From Bacteroidota bacterium (GTDB lineage: Bacteria; Bacteroidota; Bacteroidia; Flavobacteriales; Weeksellaceae), in the NCBI GenBank assembly GCA_023387375.1, contig JAEWIE010000024.1:1-58890 (forward strand): a DNA stretch of 58,890 bases, written 5' to 3'. Each line of letters opens with the position of its first letter. Positions within the stretch are counted from its first letter, which is position 1. The position numbers and the translations under genes are program-made. Below the pieces are notes generated by a model. The model was not told the DNA's origin. It saw only the letters and a program-made list of their open reading frames with translations, and ran no database searches. This document shows, one piece after another, positions 42,396-51,052 of this stretch.

Positions 42396-43277
42396 TTATA
42401 AAGGCGGAAGTAAACTTTTGATCTGCTTTTGGTATTTCCATCTGCGGTGAGACCAAAGATAATTGGAAGGTCTCTTCTTAATGGTGTTTTCTAAAAGTTC
42501 ATGGAATTTTTGTACCACTTCGAATGGCGCAAACTGCTCCTTCTCTGGGTAAATTCTTTTGTAGTTGATTTGGTAATAGCCCCTTTTTACTTTCTTCATC
42601 TCGCAATAAATGAAAGCCAGATCCATTCGCGTAGCAAGCTTATCGTATCCGATAAACACAGGGGTTTCTTGGTTCAAAAACATGAGTCCTTTGTCCACAT
42701 GCGTGTGGTGAGGAGACTGGTCTGCAACAAACATATAGACGGAGTCTCCGTCATTTGGATGACTTAAAATATGTCTAATGACGTCTTTGTCCTCAAGGGA
42801 CTTGTTTTGGAATCGGTTGCGAATCTTAAGGATCTGCTGATCCCAAAATGAATTGTTGATTTTTCGATAAACAGGATGAGAATGTGACTGAGGAAGTACG
42901 GTGGCTAAAGCCGAGATCCACTCCCAATTAAAGACATGGCCCGCTAAGAGAATTACGTTTTTGCCTTCCTGTTTTGCTTCGTGAAATAAGTTTTGATTCA
43001 GGTGCTGTACTCGTACTTTTAATTCTCTTTCTGAAATGCTCCAGAGTTTGACGGTTTCGACAAGGTAATCTGTAAAATTTCGGTAGAACTCTTTTTGAAT
43101 TTTGGAGATCTCTTTGTCGCTTTTTTCAGGGAAAGCATTTTGAAGATTCTCTTTCACGACTTTCTTACGGTAGCCAATAAGATAATAATTCAGAAAGTAC
43201 AGTACATCTGACATGCCGTAATGTAGCCACAGAGGAAGTTTTGAGATCCAAAGGAATAAGACTAATAGTACCTTCAT
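42396..43277 (-). CDS. LpxL/HtrB-like lipid A acyltransferase family protein
   Basis: 293 residues from the ATG at 43277; a longer frame starts upstream of the promoter element and is rejected. An N-terminal membrane segment (about 3-20) anchors it. The acyltransferase motif is ILLAGHVFNWEW with His114 and Glu119, and RKKVVKENLQNAFPEKS is a conserved opening of the family. The C-terminus has YLWSHRRWKYQ, the usual ending. It likely adds a secondary acyl chain to lipid A or another lipid in the inner membrane. It is first in a four-gene minus-strand run; the next gene is a glycosyltransferase. Confidence 0.88.
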   Translation of the reverse strand: MKVLLVLFLWISKLPLWLHYGMSDVLYFLNYYLIGYRKKVVKENLQNAFPEKSDKEISKIQKEFYRNFTDYLVETVKLWSISERELKVRVQHLNQNLFHEAKQEGKNVILLAGHVFNWEWISALATVLPQSHSHPVYRKINNSFWDQQILKIRNRFQNKSLEDKDVIRHILSHPNDGDSVYMFVADQSPHHTHVDKGLMFLNQETPVFIGYDKLATRMDLAFIYCEMKKVKRGYYQINYKRIYPEKEQFAPFEVVQKFHELLENTIKKRPSNYLWSHRRWKYQKQIKSLLPPL

Positions 43278-43285
43278 AGAGTGTA

Positions 43286-43293
43286 CAAATTTA
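43286..43293 (-). promoter_or_regulatory. TAnnTTTG element before the LpxL-like gene
   Basis: Minus strand TAAATTTG, a perfect -7 element, ends eight bases before the start codon, so the leader is very short. A TTG is present 17 bases upstream. Confidence 0.55.
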
Positions 43294-43336
43294 AGAATTA
43301 AATCCTGAGACAAGCTAGGGAGTAAAATAAAAACTG

Positions 43337-43344
43337 TATTTTTG
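43337..43344 (+). promoter_or_regulatory. TAnnTTTG element before the thioredoxin-like gene
   Basis: TATTTTTG, 22 bases before the ATG. No TTG at the expected distance. Confidence 0.4.
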
Positions 43345-43366
43345 AGCCTTATTTGAACTCATTAAT

Positions 43367-43942
43367 ATGAAAAAAGCAAAAATTTTAGCCCTTGCCGTCT
43401 TTTCTTTGACACTCTTTTCTTGCGCAAAGAAAAGTGAAACCACGAAGAGCACAGAGGATTCGGCCAAGGTTGAAGTGCTGGATAGCGCGGCCATAGCGGC
43501 AAAAAAGAAAGCGGATCAAGAAAAAGAAAAAGCGGCTCTTCCCAAGCCTTATAGCGAGACAGAAGATGCAGAAGCCCGAATTAAAGAACTTGTGGTGCAA
43601 GCTCAAAAAGAAAACAAGAATATTATTCTTCAGGCCGGTGGAAACTGGTGTATTTGGTGCCTTCGCTTTAATCAGTACGTACAAACCACGCCCGAGTTAA
43701 AAGAAATAATCGATCAAAACTATCTGTATTACCATCTAAATTATTCCCCTAAGAACAAAAATGAGAAAGTTTTTGCGAGTTATGGAAATCCTGGGGATGA
43801 ATTCGGATATCCTGTTTTTATCGTCCTAGATAAAAACGGAAAACAAATTCATACGCAAGAGAGTGGAAGTTTAGAGCAGGACAAAGGCTACAGCCTTGAG
43901 AAGGTGAAAGCGTTTTTCAACGCATGGAAGCCAAAGGCTTAA
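43367..43942 (+). CDS. Thioredoxin-fold lipoprotein
   Basis: 191 residues with a lipoprotein signal ending LFSC (Cys19); AKKS follows, so it likely stays on the periplasmic side. A Lys/Ala/Glu-rich linker (20-60) leads to a thioredoxin-like domain. The redox motif is WCIWC with Cys95 and Cys98, close to the DsbD/thioredoxin_7 type rather than CGPC. YPVFIVLDKNG (about 150) carries the cis-proline. It probably reduces or rearranges disulfides in periplasmic proteins. Single gene with a terminator behind it. Confidence 0.85.
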   Translation: MKKAKILALAVFSLTLFSCAKKSETTKSTEDSAKVEVLDSAAIAAKKKADQEKEKAALPKPYSETEDAEARIKELVVQAQKENKNIILQAGGNWCIWCLRFNQYVQTTPELKEIIDQNYLYYHLNYSPKNKNEKVFASYGNPGDEFGYPVFIVLDKNGKQIHTQESGSLEQDKGYSLEKVKAFFNAWKPKA

Positions 43943-43968
43943 ATCTTAGATACAATCTTAATTGGAGT

Positions 43969-44006
43969 AAGGGCCCAACTTTTCGTTGAGCCCTTTTTCT
44001 TTTTTG
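43969..44006 (+). terminator. Rho-independent terminator after the thioredoxin-like gene
   Basis: AAGGGC...CAAC pairs with GTTG...GCCCTT with one mismatch, loop TTTTC, then a T-rich tract. Confidence 0.8.
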
Positions 44007-44034
44007 GTCCTTTTTTACCGCAAGTCTCTTAATT

Positions 44035-45402
44035 CTAGAAAGACATAAGTCTTTTAATCCATTTCAATTTGGACTCCGAATAAGGCGGGTATTTAAGGGA
44101 AGGCTCTCCCCAAGTGGCTCGCTTAAGTAGGGACTTCTCATGCGAAAAAGTAAGAAAACCTTTTGCGCCGTGGTAACTTCCCATTCCGGAAGGACCCACT
44201 CCGCCAAAGGGTAAGCTTGGATTCGTAAGATGCATCACCACATCGTTTATGCAGCCTCCACCAAAAGAAAGCTGAGAGAGGAAAGCCTTTTTTTCTGAAT
44301 TTCGATTAGAGAAGAGGTACGCCGCAAGAGGTTTGTCCTCTAAGCGCACACCTTGAAGAGCTTCTTGAAAGGAGCTATAGGTTAGTATCGGAAGTATAGG
44401 GCCAAAGATTTCTTCTTGCATTACAGCGCTATTTCTGCTGATTCCGCGAAGCACAGTAGGGCCAAAATAAAGGGCTTCTTTGTCGCGATTCCCTCCGTAA
44501 AAAGGATCTTCTCCCTCCAACAGACCTTCCAGCCTCTCAAAATGCGAAGAAGAGATTATCTTCGTGTAATGGCCACTTTGCGCTTCATAACGAAACTTTT
44601 TAAGGTAATAAGTTACGTGAGATAAAAACTCGGATTCTACGGCAGCATCCACGAGTATGTAATCCGGTGCCACGCAGGTTTGACCTGCGTTTAGGAATTT
44701 TCCCCACACGATTCTTTTGGCTGCCGTTTTTAAATCTGCATTGCGTGTGACGATTGCAGGTGATTTCCCGCCAAGTTCAAGCGTCACAGGGGTCAAATGT
44801 TTGGCGGCTGCCTGATAAACGATTTTTCCAACCTTCGTGCTGCCTGTAAAGAAGATCTTGTCCCATTTGTGCTCTAAAAGCTCGCTTGCAACTTCTACTC
44901 CTCCTTGTACGCAGTAAAAAGTATGAGGGGAAAACGTGGAGTTGATTAGACTTGTGAGTAGGGCCATTGTGTGAGGGGCATGCTCACTTGGTTTTAGAAC
45001 CACCGTATTGCCTGCTGCAAGGGCAGCAATGACAGGACACAACGAGAGTTGAAGAGGGTAGTTCCAAGGAGCCATAACGAGGACGGTGCCAAGCGGATCC
45101 CTGTAAATTTGGCTCTTACCTGGAAGGTTTGCTAAATTGGTCTTGACTCTCTTAGGACGAGCCAAAGAGCGGAGATTCTTCAAATAATAATCAAGTTCAC
45201 TGTAAACCATCGTAAGCTCGGTCGCATACGTATCAAACTTCGATTTGCCTAGGTCTTTTTGCATGGCCTCAAAAAGCAAATTTTCATTTTTCTTTAGTGT
45301 AGAGCGTAGAATTTCTAACTGAATTCTTCTGAATTTTAAATCTTTGGTTTTCTGGGACTCAAAAAAGGTTCTTTGGGTAAGAATTATATCTTGAAAGTTC
45401 AT
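44035..45402 (-). CDS. Aldehyde dehydrogenase, class 3-like
   Basis: 455 residues, the short form typical of the ALDH3/coniferyl-aldehyde group, which lacks the N-terminal extension of longer ALDHs. APWNYP (111-116) gives the oxyanion Asn114; Glu209 in TLELGGKSP and the nucleophile Cys243 in NAGQTCVAPDY are present. VLKPSEHAP and FTGSTKVGK bind NAD(P). It oxidises aldehydes to acids; fatty or aromatic aldehydes are likely for this group. It is divergent from a short-chain dehydrogenase with 72 bases between the starts, which suggests linked alcohol/aldehyde metabolism. Confidence 0.9.
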   Translation of the reverse strand: MNFQDIILTQRTFFESQKTKDLKFRRIQLEILRSTLKKNENLLFEAMQKDLGKSKFDTYATELTMVYSELDYYLKNLRSLARPKRVKTNLANLPGKSQIYRDPLGTVLVMAPWNYPLQLSLCPVIAALAAGNTVVLKPSEHAPHTMALLTSLINSTFSPHTFYCVQGGVEVASELLEHKWDKIFFTGSTKVGKIVYQAAAKHLTPVTLELGGKSPAIVTRNADLKTAAKRIVWGKFLNAGQTCVAPDYILVDAAVESEFLSHVTYYLKKFRYEAQSGHYTKIISSSHFERLEGLLEGEDPFYGGNRDKEALYFGPTVLRGISRNSAVMQEEIFGPILPILTYSSFQEALQGVRLEDKPLAAYLFSNRNSEKKAFLSQLSFGGGCINDVVMHLTNPSLPFGGVGPSGMGSYHGAKGFLTFSHEKSLLKRATWGEPSLKYPPYSESKLKWIKRLMSF

Positions 45403-45474
45403 TATCTTTAATTGCTTATTTGTAAAATTAGCATTTTTTAGATCACCAAAGTAAACTTATAAATAGGAATTCCT

Positions 45475-46287
45475 ATGAACTTTCAAAATAAAACGGTCCT
45501 CATTACGGGAGGCGCTTCAGGTATTGGTAAAATTATGGCCCGAAAAAGCCTTGAAAGAGGCTGTAAATCCCTAGTGCTTTGGGATCTTAATTTAGAGGCC
45601 CTAGAAACCGTATCAAAGGAATTTAGTAGTCTTGGAGGTAGTGTAGATATTTATAAGGTGGATGTTTCGAAAGGAAAGGAAATAACGGAGGCAGCAAAGC
45701 AGGTGCTGGATAAGCATGGCGTAGTCGATGTTTTAATTAACAATGCAGGCGTTGTTTTTAAAGGCTATTTTCATGAAAACACAGCGCTTCAAATTGAGCA
45801 GTCTCTTTGGGTTAATTCCACTGGGCCTATGCTGATTGCAAGAGAATTTCTAGGAAGTATGATGGCGCAGAATAGTGGGTCGATCTGTAATATTGCCTCT
45901 TCGGCTGGACTTATATCCAATCCGAAAATGGCCATCTATGCGGCTTCGAAATGGGCTTTAACAGGTTGGAGTGACAGTCTTCGTCTGGAGATGGAGGAGC
46001 TTAAGAAAAAGGTTTATATTACCACTATTATGCCTTTTTTCATTAGTACAGGAATGTTTGACGGTGTAAAATCAAAGGTGCTTCCGATACTAGATCCAGA
46101 GAAAACAGCCGAAAAAATTATGCAGGCCATTGAAAAGCATAAAGGGCTCTATGCGATTCCGCTTCCTTATTGGTTTATTCGTCTTACGCAAGGGATTTTG
46201 CCGGACAAAATATACAACTGGGTGATGCGCGATGTGTTTGGAATTTACGATACGATGAATGGATTTGTAGGTAGGACGAAAAAGTAA
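45475..46287 (+). CDS. Short-chain dehydrogenase/reductase
   Basis: 270 residues of classical SDR type. TGGASGIGK (11-19) binds the cofactor, NNAG lies at 89-92, and the catalytic set is Ser142, Tyr155 and Lys159 in YAASKWA. LWDLNLE after the second strand suggests NAD preference (acidic residue). The longer C-terminus (about 230-270, IRLTQGILPDKIYNWVM) resembles membrane-associated SDRs acting on lipids or retinoids. It shares its promoter region with the ALDH gene. Substrate unknown; lipid-derived alcohol is a reasonable guess. Confidence 0.88.
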   Translation: MNFQNKTVLITGGASGIGKIMARKSLERGCKSLVLWDLNLEALETVSKEFSSLGGSVDIYKVDVSKGKEITEAAKQVLDKHGVVDVLINNAGVVFKGYFHENTALQIEQSLWVNSTGPMLIAREFLGSMMAQNSGSICNIASSAGLISNPKMAIYAASKWALTGWSDSLRLEMEELKKKVYITTIMPFFISTGMFDGVKSKVLPILDPEKTAEKIMQAIEKHKGLYAIPLPYWFIRLTQGILPDKIYNWVMRDVFGIYDTMNGFVGRTKK

Positions 46288-46291
46288 AGCC

Positions 46292-47191
46292 TTACCATTT
46301 GCGCCGTTTCACGTAAATATAAGTCACAATCACGATCGTAGCCATGACTAGCAGCACTCCAACGTATCCGTAGGGGCTTGATAGCTCGGGCATGTTGTGA
46401 AAATTCATTCCATAAAGTCCCACGATAAAGCTAAGGGGTAAAAAGTACATCGAATAGATGGCAAGAACCTTCATCACATAATTGGCTTTTTGGTCCGAGA
46501 TGGCGAGGAATAGCGAAATTAAATTGGTGATTTGGGAGAGCATATGTTCATAGTCCGTCATCACGTCTAAGTATTTATCATGCAAATCCGTGGATTGTGT
46601 GCTGGAGAGTTCAAGATGGGCGAACTTTTCCACCCACTGTGAGGAGTTGTTTAATATACGAAGGGAGAGATCTATTTTTCTCTTTAGTTTGTAGAGTCCT
46701 CGAAGTTGGTTTGCTCTATCCGCTTTTTTCAAAAAGATTTGCTCTTCTTTTTTGTTTAAAATTTCAAAAATATCCTGCGATTCCTTATCAAAAGTTTGAA
46801 TAACTTCCAGTGCAATTCGTAAAAGGATATCTTCCGCGCGAAAGGGTTTGTTTTTACTTTGAAGATACTCTTTGGCCTTTTGAATACTTGCAGTAGGAAG
46901 TCTATGAACCGTAATGATTTTGGAATCCATCAAAAAAATACCAATTTTGGTAGAGATATCGCTTATCGCATTGTGTCTTCCATGATTCGATTCGCTCGTT
47001 TCCCGAACTAAGAAAAATTCAAGATTTTCGTCTTTTTCGTATTTAGGTAAGTGATTGGGATCCACTACGTCTTCGAGAAGTAGCTGTCCAATCTTATGCT
47101 GCTTGTGGAGATCTTGCAATTCCTCTGCAGTGGGCTTTTCCAAATCTAGCCATTGGCACTGATCATTTTGATAAAGGGTTTCTAAGGGCAT
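46292..47191 (-). CDS. CorA-family magnesium/divalent-cation transporter
   Basis: 299 residues. The family signature GMN (261-263) follows the first of two C-terminal membrane helices (about 243-260 and 275-293) in the expected GLYGMNFHNMPEL context. A long helical cytosolic part (about 105-240) should form the stalk. CorA forms pentamers that admit Mg2+ or Co2+. The N-terminal domain is a little short compared with E. coli CorA but complete. It converges on the SDR gene with a gap of four bases. Confidence 0.92.
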   Translation of the reverse strand: MPLETLYQNDQCQWLDLEKPTAEELQDLHKQHKIGQLLLEDVVDPNHLPKYEKDENLEFFLVRETSESNHGRHNAISDISTKIGIFLMDSKIITVHRLPTASIQKAKEYLQSKNKPFRAEDILLRIALEVIQTFDKESQDIFEILNKKEEQIFLKKADRANQLRGLYKLKRKIDLSLRILNNSSQWVEKFAHLELSSTQSTDLHDKYLDVMTDYEHMLSQITNLISLFLAISDQKANYVMKVLAIYSMYFLPLSFIVGLYGMNFHNMPELSSPYGYVGVLLVMATIVIVTYIYVKRRKW

Positions 47192-47536
47192 CTTAAAGCA
47201 AAATAGGGTGAAGTTCTAGAAAAGTTTTCATAACGAATTTAGTACAATTTTTGACAAAACAGATTGCAAAGCGTAAATAAATGCTGTTTGTTAGCTGAGC
47301 GCAACTGTATGGAAGCGTATATTGCACTCGATCGACTCTTGATTTAAACCTAAAAATTGAGATGAGAGGATAGAGAGAAACCAAAATCGCGCACTTTTTC
47401 TTATCTTTACGGTAATTTGTGAGAGGGGCTAGCGAGCTAGATTCGTCTCTTGAAAAACGATCGTTTTCCTGCCTATTTCGAAGAAATAAAAACGGAAACA
47501 GATTCTAAAAATAACACGATAAACGAACACAAAATT
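47192..47536. other. Divergent region between corA-like gene and fabH, with palindromes
   Basis: 345 bases without a credible gene. CTAGCGAGCTAG (about 47429-47440) and AAAACGATCGTTTT (47454-47467) are palindromic and lie upstream of fabH. An in-frame start at 47450 would add 29 hydrophilic residues to FabH, which I reject. Confidence 0.5.
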
Positions 47537-48559
47537 ATGATAAGAAGTATCATCAAGGGAACCGGATACTATGTTCCTGAAAATGTCGTTACCAATGACG
47601 ATTTGTCGAAGTTAATGACCACAAACGATGAATGGATTACAGAGAGAACAGGAATCAAACAGCGTCATCACCGTAAGCATCGCAATGATGCGAAGGAAAC
47701 GACTTCCTACTTAGGGCTAAAAGCAAGTGAGATGGCTCTCAAAAATGCAAATTTAAATGCGAAAGACATCGATTTTATCGTTTTTGCCACACTGTCGCCG
47801 GATTATTTTTTTCCAGGATGTGGGGTGCTTCTTCAAGAGGAGCTAGGCTGTGATACGATCGGTGCACTGGATGTAAGAAACCAATGCTCTGGGTTTGTAT
47901 ACGCATTAAGCGTTGCGAATGCCTTCATTAAATCAGGTACCTACAAAAACATATTAGTGGTGGGAGCAGAGGTGCATTCCTTTGGTCTTGATTTTTCGGA
48001 CGAGGGTAGAGGGGTTTCCGTTATTTTTGGAGACGGCGCTGGTGCTGTGATACTTTCAAAAGCGAGCGAAGACGAGAAAGGAGATATTCTCTCCTTTAAT
48101 ATGCATTCGGAGGGAAAATATGCTGAGGAGCTATGCACGAAATTTCCAGGGTCTAAGTACGGCTGGAGTGATCGAATGAGACTTGAGCCGGAGGCGGTCA
48201 CAAAGGCCGAAATATACCCTTATATGAATGGAAACTTCGTCTTCAAGCATGCCGTCACTAGATTCCCAGAAACCATGCTTGAGGCCCTTGCTGAGGCAGG
48301 AAAATCAGTAGAAGATCTAGATGTCTTTATTCCCCACCAAGCAAACCTAAGAATTGCGCAGTTTGTTCAAAAGAAACTAGGTTTAAAAGACGATCAGCTT
48401 TACAACAATATTGAACGTTATGGAAATACGACGGCAGCATCTATTCCTTTAGCCTTTGCTGAAGCTGTAGAACGTGGAAAAGTAAACAGAGGAGACCTTG
48501 TACTTCTTTCGGCTTTCGGAAGTGGATTTACATGGGGAAGCGTCCTGTTTGAATACTAA
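47537..48559 (+). CDS. fabH: 3-oxoacyl-ACP synthase III (FabH/KASIII)
   Basis: 340 residues from the ATG at 47537, where the usual N-terminus (IRSIIKGTGYYVPENVVTND) begins. FabH condenses acetyl-CoA or a branched acyl-CoA with malonyl-ACP to start fatty acids. The triad is Cys117 in RNQCSGF, His267 in IPHQANLR and Asn297 in RYGNTTAAS. It is not next to plsX or rpmF here, so it may be a second copy or a special starter enzyme; the genome would have to be checked. A terminator follows. Palindromes in the leader could be operators. Confidence 0.93.
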   Translation: MIRSIIKGTGYYVPENVVTNDDLSKLMTTNDEWITERTGIKQRHHRKHRNDAKETTSYLGLKASEMALKNANLNAKDIDFIVFATLSPDYFFPGCGVLLQEELGCDTIGALDVRNQCSGFVYALSVANAFIKSGTYKNILVVGAEVHSFGLDFSDEGRGVSVIFGDGAGAVILSKASEDEKGDILSFNMHSEGKYAEELCTKFPGSKYGWSDRMRLEPEAVTKAEIYPYMNGNFVFKHAVTRFPETMLEALAEAGKSVEDLDVFIPHQANLRIAQFVQKKLGLKDDQLYNNIERYGNTTAASIPLAFAEAVERGKVNRGDLVLLSAFGSGFTWGSVLFEY

Positions 48560-48579
48560 AAGCGAAAGACTATAATCAA

Positions 48580-48616
48580 AAAAAGACTACTTGATTTAGA
48601 ATCAAGTAGTCTTTTT
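48580..48616. terminator. Bidirectional terminator between fabH and the NlpE-like gene
   Basis: A-run plus GACTACTTGATT and AATCAAGTAGTC plus T-run form a perfect 17-bp stem with a TAG loop; it serves both convergent genes. Confidence 0.92.
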
Positions 48617-48641
48617 AGCTAAAAACTTCTTTTTAAAGAGC

Positions 48642-49130
48642 TTATTGTTTTAGCAGTTTGTACTGATCGTTAAAGTTTCGATCTCCAATTTCGGTAACTT
48701 GGAAAAGATGTCCTTCCGCCACAAAGTAAACAAAAGGGGTGGGTGAACTGTCTTTGACATTCGGCTTAAGGCTAATATAGGACCCATCTTTGCTAAATTC
48801 AAAACTTCCTTCTTCTTTAAATTTTGCGCCTTCGCTTTTATCAGCTCCTTCATAGAGTTGGTCTAAGGTATACTGATAGTCTTTCTTTAGAGTAAGAGTG
48901 GTTTCAATTCCGCTGCAAGAAGCGCAAGGAAGTGTTCCTTTATAGGTCCCATCCCAGTCTAAAGAGTTCTGAGTAGTGTCCCCAATCGGGATCTCTTGGA
49001 CAGGTGTGGAATCCTCTATTGCCGCCACAGTTATGGTATCTGCTGGATTTTGAAGGGTTTCGGTTTGTTTTTTCTGGCAGGAACCTAGAATCAGTAATAT
49101 TCCTGCGGAAAGTAAAATAGGTTTCTTCAT
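48642..49130 (-). CDS. NlpE-like (copper homeostasis/envelope stress) lipoprotein
   Basis: 162 residues from the ATG at 49130, which gives a clean signal ending ILGSC (Cys18). The NlpE N-terminal domain starts WDGTYKGTLPCASCSGIETTLTL, with the CxxC pair at Cys69 and Cys72. In E. coli NlpE reports surface contact and envelope stress; this protein lacks the second OB domain, so only the N-terminal module is present. GDRNFNDQYKLLK at the end fits the family. Single gene, convergent with fabH. Confidence 0.82.
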   Translation of the reverse strand: MKKPILLSAGILLILGSCQKKQTETLQNPADTITVAAIEDSTPVQEIPIGDTTQNSLDWDGTYKGTLPCASCSGIETTLTLKKDYQYTLDQLYEGADKSEGAKFKEEGSFEFSKDGSYISLKPNVKDSSPTPFVYFVAEGHLFQVTEIGDRNFNDQYKLLKQ

Positions 49131-49221
49131 CTTGTTTATTTTAGAGCAATAAAATTCAAAAACCATGCTAAAGAGCCTCTCTGTGTATTCAATCTCTTTT
49201 TCTTTATAGACCTAGCTCGAG

Positions 49222-49260
49222 TCTAAAAAAACAAAAGACCCCGCATAACGCGAGATCTTT
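49222..49260 (-). terminator. Terminator after pruA (or read-through toward the NlpE-like gene)
   Basis: Minus strand: AAAGATCTCGC and GCGGGGTCTTT pair (two wobbles) around GTTAT, followed by TTGTTTTTTT. Confidence 0.82.
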
Positions 49261-49283
49261 CTAAGAATATTTCTTTTTTAGGT

Positions 49284-50909
49284 TTAGCCTAAGAAAGGGT
49301 ATTTGTAGTCTTTTGGAGAAACAAAGGTTTCTTTAATAGAACGAACAGAAACCCAACGAAGAAGGTTCATTTTAGATCCTGCTTTGTCATTGGTTCCAGA
49401 GGCTCTCGCTCCCCCAAAAGGTTGTTGTCCTACAACGGCTCCTGTCGGTTTGTCATTAATATAGAAGTTACCGGATGCATTTTCAAGGGCTGTGTATGCC
49501 TCTGCAATCGCGTAACGATCTTGAGCAAAAATAGACCCTGTCAAAGAGTAAGGAGAGGTTTGATCCACTAACTCTAGCGTTTCGTCCCAAGCTTTGTCTT
49601 CGTATACATACACAGTTAGAATAGGGCCAAAGATTTCTTCACAGATACTTTCGTACTGAGGATTAGTGGTTTCAATTACGGTAGGTTCTACAAACCATCC
49701 TTTTTTACCATCGCATTTTCCTCCGAAAACAATTTTTGAATCTTTTGATTTTTTAGCTCTCTCGATATACCCTTCACATTTATCAAAGGATTTTTTATCA
49801 ATCACCGCGTTTACAAAGTTTGACGGATCTTCAGGAGATCCTACTTTGATCGTTTTCAATTGAGCTTCCATCACTTTTTTCACGTCCTTCCAAAGAGATT
49901 TAGGAATGTACGCTCTTGACGCAGCTGAACATTTTTGACCTTGGTACTCGAATGCACCTCTTACAAGGGCTGTAGCGACCGCTTCTACGTTTGCAGAAGG
50001 GTGTACCATTACGAAATCTTTTCCTCCAGTTTCTCCTACGATTCTAGGGTAAGTTTTGTAGGTATGAATGTTCTCCCCAATCATTTTCCACATGCTTTGG
50101 AATACAGGCGTAGATCCCGTGAAGTGAAGTCCTGCAAAGTCTGGGTGAGAAAGTACGCGTTTTGCAGTATCAGCACCGTCTGCAAAGACCATATTGATAA
50201 CTCCTGCAGGAAGTCCTGCTTCGGTAAGTACCTCCATAATAACTTTTGCAGAATAGATTTGCATATTAGAAGGTTTCCAAACCACCACATTTCCCATAAG
50301 AGCCATACACGTAGGAAGGTTCCCAGAGATAGCGGTAAAGTTAAATGGGGTAATGGCAAAACAGAATCCTTCAAGCGGTCTGTACTCAGAGCGGTTCCAA
50401 ATGCCTTCGTCAGAAACAGGCTGTTCGCTATAAAGTTCCGTCATGAACTCTACGTTGAAACGTAGGAAGTCAATAAATTCACAAGCAGCGTCGATTTCTG
50501 CTTGGTGTACGTTTTTCCCTTGCCCAATCATGGTCGCCGCATTGAGTTTATCTCTGTAAGGACCTGCAATTAGATCCGCTGCTTTTAAGAAAATGGCAGC
50601 GCGGTGTTCCCAGCCTAGAGCATTCCATTTTTCTTTTGCAGCAAGAGCCGCTTTAATAGCGCTGTCTACATGCTTCATGTTCCCCTCGTAGTAGAATCCA
50701 AGATTGTGTTTGTGGTCTTGCGGAGAAGAGATTTTTACCTCCGTTTTGGTTGTCACCTCTTTACCCCCAATGATCATGGGAATAGCCACTTTTTCTTTCC
50801 ACATTTTTTTGTACGTAGAAATAAGTGATTTTACCTCCGGTGAGCCCGGTGCGTAAGTTCTTACCGGTTCATTCACTGCGAATGGCACCTGAGAAATAGC
50901 TTTAGACAT
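49284..50909 (-). CDS. pruA: L-glutamate gamma-semialdehyde dehydrogenase (P5C dehydrogenase)
   Basis: 541 residues, matching the stand-alone P5C dehydrogenase group found in Bacteroidota and mitochondria. It oxidises glutamate semialdehyde from proline to glutamate with NAD. Signatures: GFCFAITPFNF (181-191), LHFTGSTPVF, Glu293 in VGETGGKDFV and the nucleophile Cys327 in YQGQKCSAASR. The N-terminal VNEPVRTYAPGSPE is typical of the group. Proline dehydrogenase is not adjacent. Monocistronic with a terminator behind it. Confidence 0.95.
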   Translation of the reverse strand: MSKAISQVPFAVNEPVRTYAPGSPEVKSLISTYKKMWKEKVAIPMIIGGKEVTTKTEVKISSPQDHKHNLGFYYEGNMKHVDSAIKAALAAKEKWNALGWEHRAAIFLKAADLIAGPYRDKLNAATMIGQGKNVHQAEIDAACEFIDFLRFNVEFMTELYSEQPVSDEGIWNRSEYRPLEGFCFAITPFNFTAISGNLPTCMALMGNVVVWKPSNMQIYSAKVIMEVLTEAGLPAGVINMVFADGADTAKRVLSHPDFAGLHFTGSTPVFQSMWKMIGENIHTYKTYPRIVGETGGKDFVMVHPSANVEAVATALVRGAFEYQGQKCSAASRAYIPKSLWKDVKKVMEAQLKTIKVGSPEDPSNFVNAVIDKKSFDKCEGYIERAKKSKDSKIVFGGKCDGKKGWFVEPTVIETTNPQYESICEEIFGPILTVYVYEDKAWDETLELVDQTSPYSLTGSIFAQDRYAIAEAYTALENASGNFYINDKPTGAVVGQQPFGGARASGTNDKAGSKMNLLRWVSVRSIKETFVSPKDYKYPFLG

Positions 50910-50998
50910 ATTTTAAGAATTTTTAGATTAAAATTGAGTATCTACAAAGTTAAGGGATTTAAGTGGAAAGACAAAGTTTCTAAGCCCCTTGAAAACAT

Positions 50999-51033
50999 CA
51001 AAAAAATCCGCCTGGTGAGAAAACCAGGCGGAC
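50999..51033 (-). terminator. Terminator after the M28 peptidase gene
   Basis: TCCGCCTGGT and ACCAGGCGGA form a perfect 10-bp GC-rich stem; on the minus strand a run of Ts follows. Confidence 0.9.
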
Positions 51034-51052
51034 CTTTATAAAAATTTTAACT

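Noticed and set aside
47450..47536. 29-residue N-terminal extension of FabH
   Set aside because: The extension is hydrophilic and unlike any FabH start; the conserved N-terminus begins at the ATG at 47537, and a palindrome lies in the would-be coding stretch.
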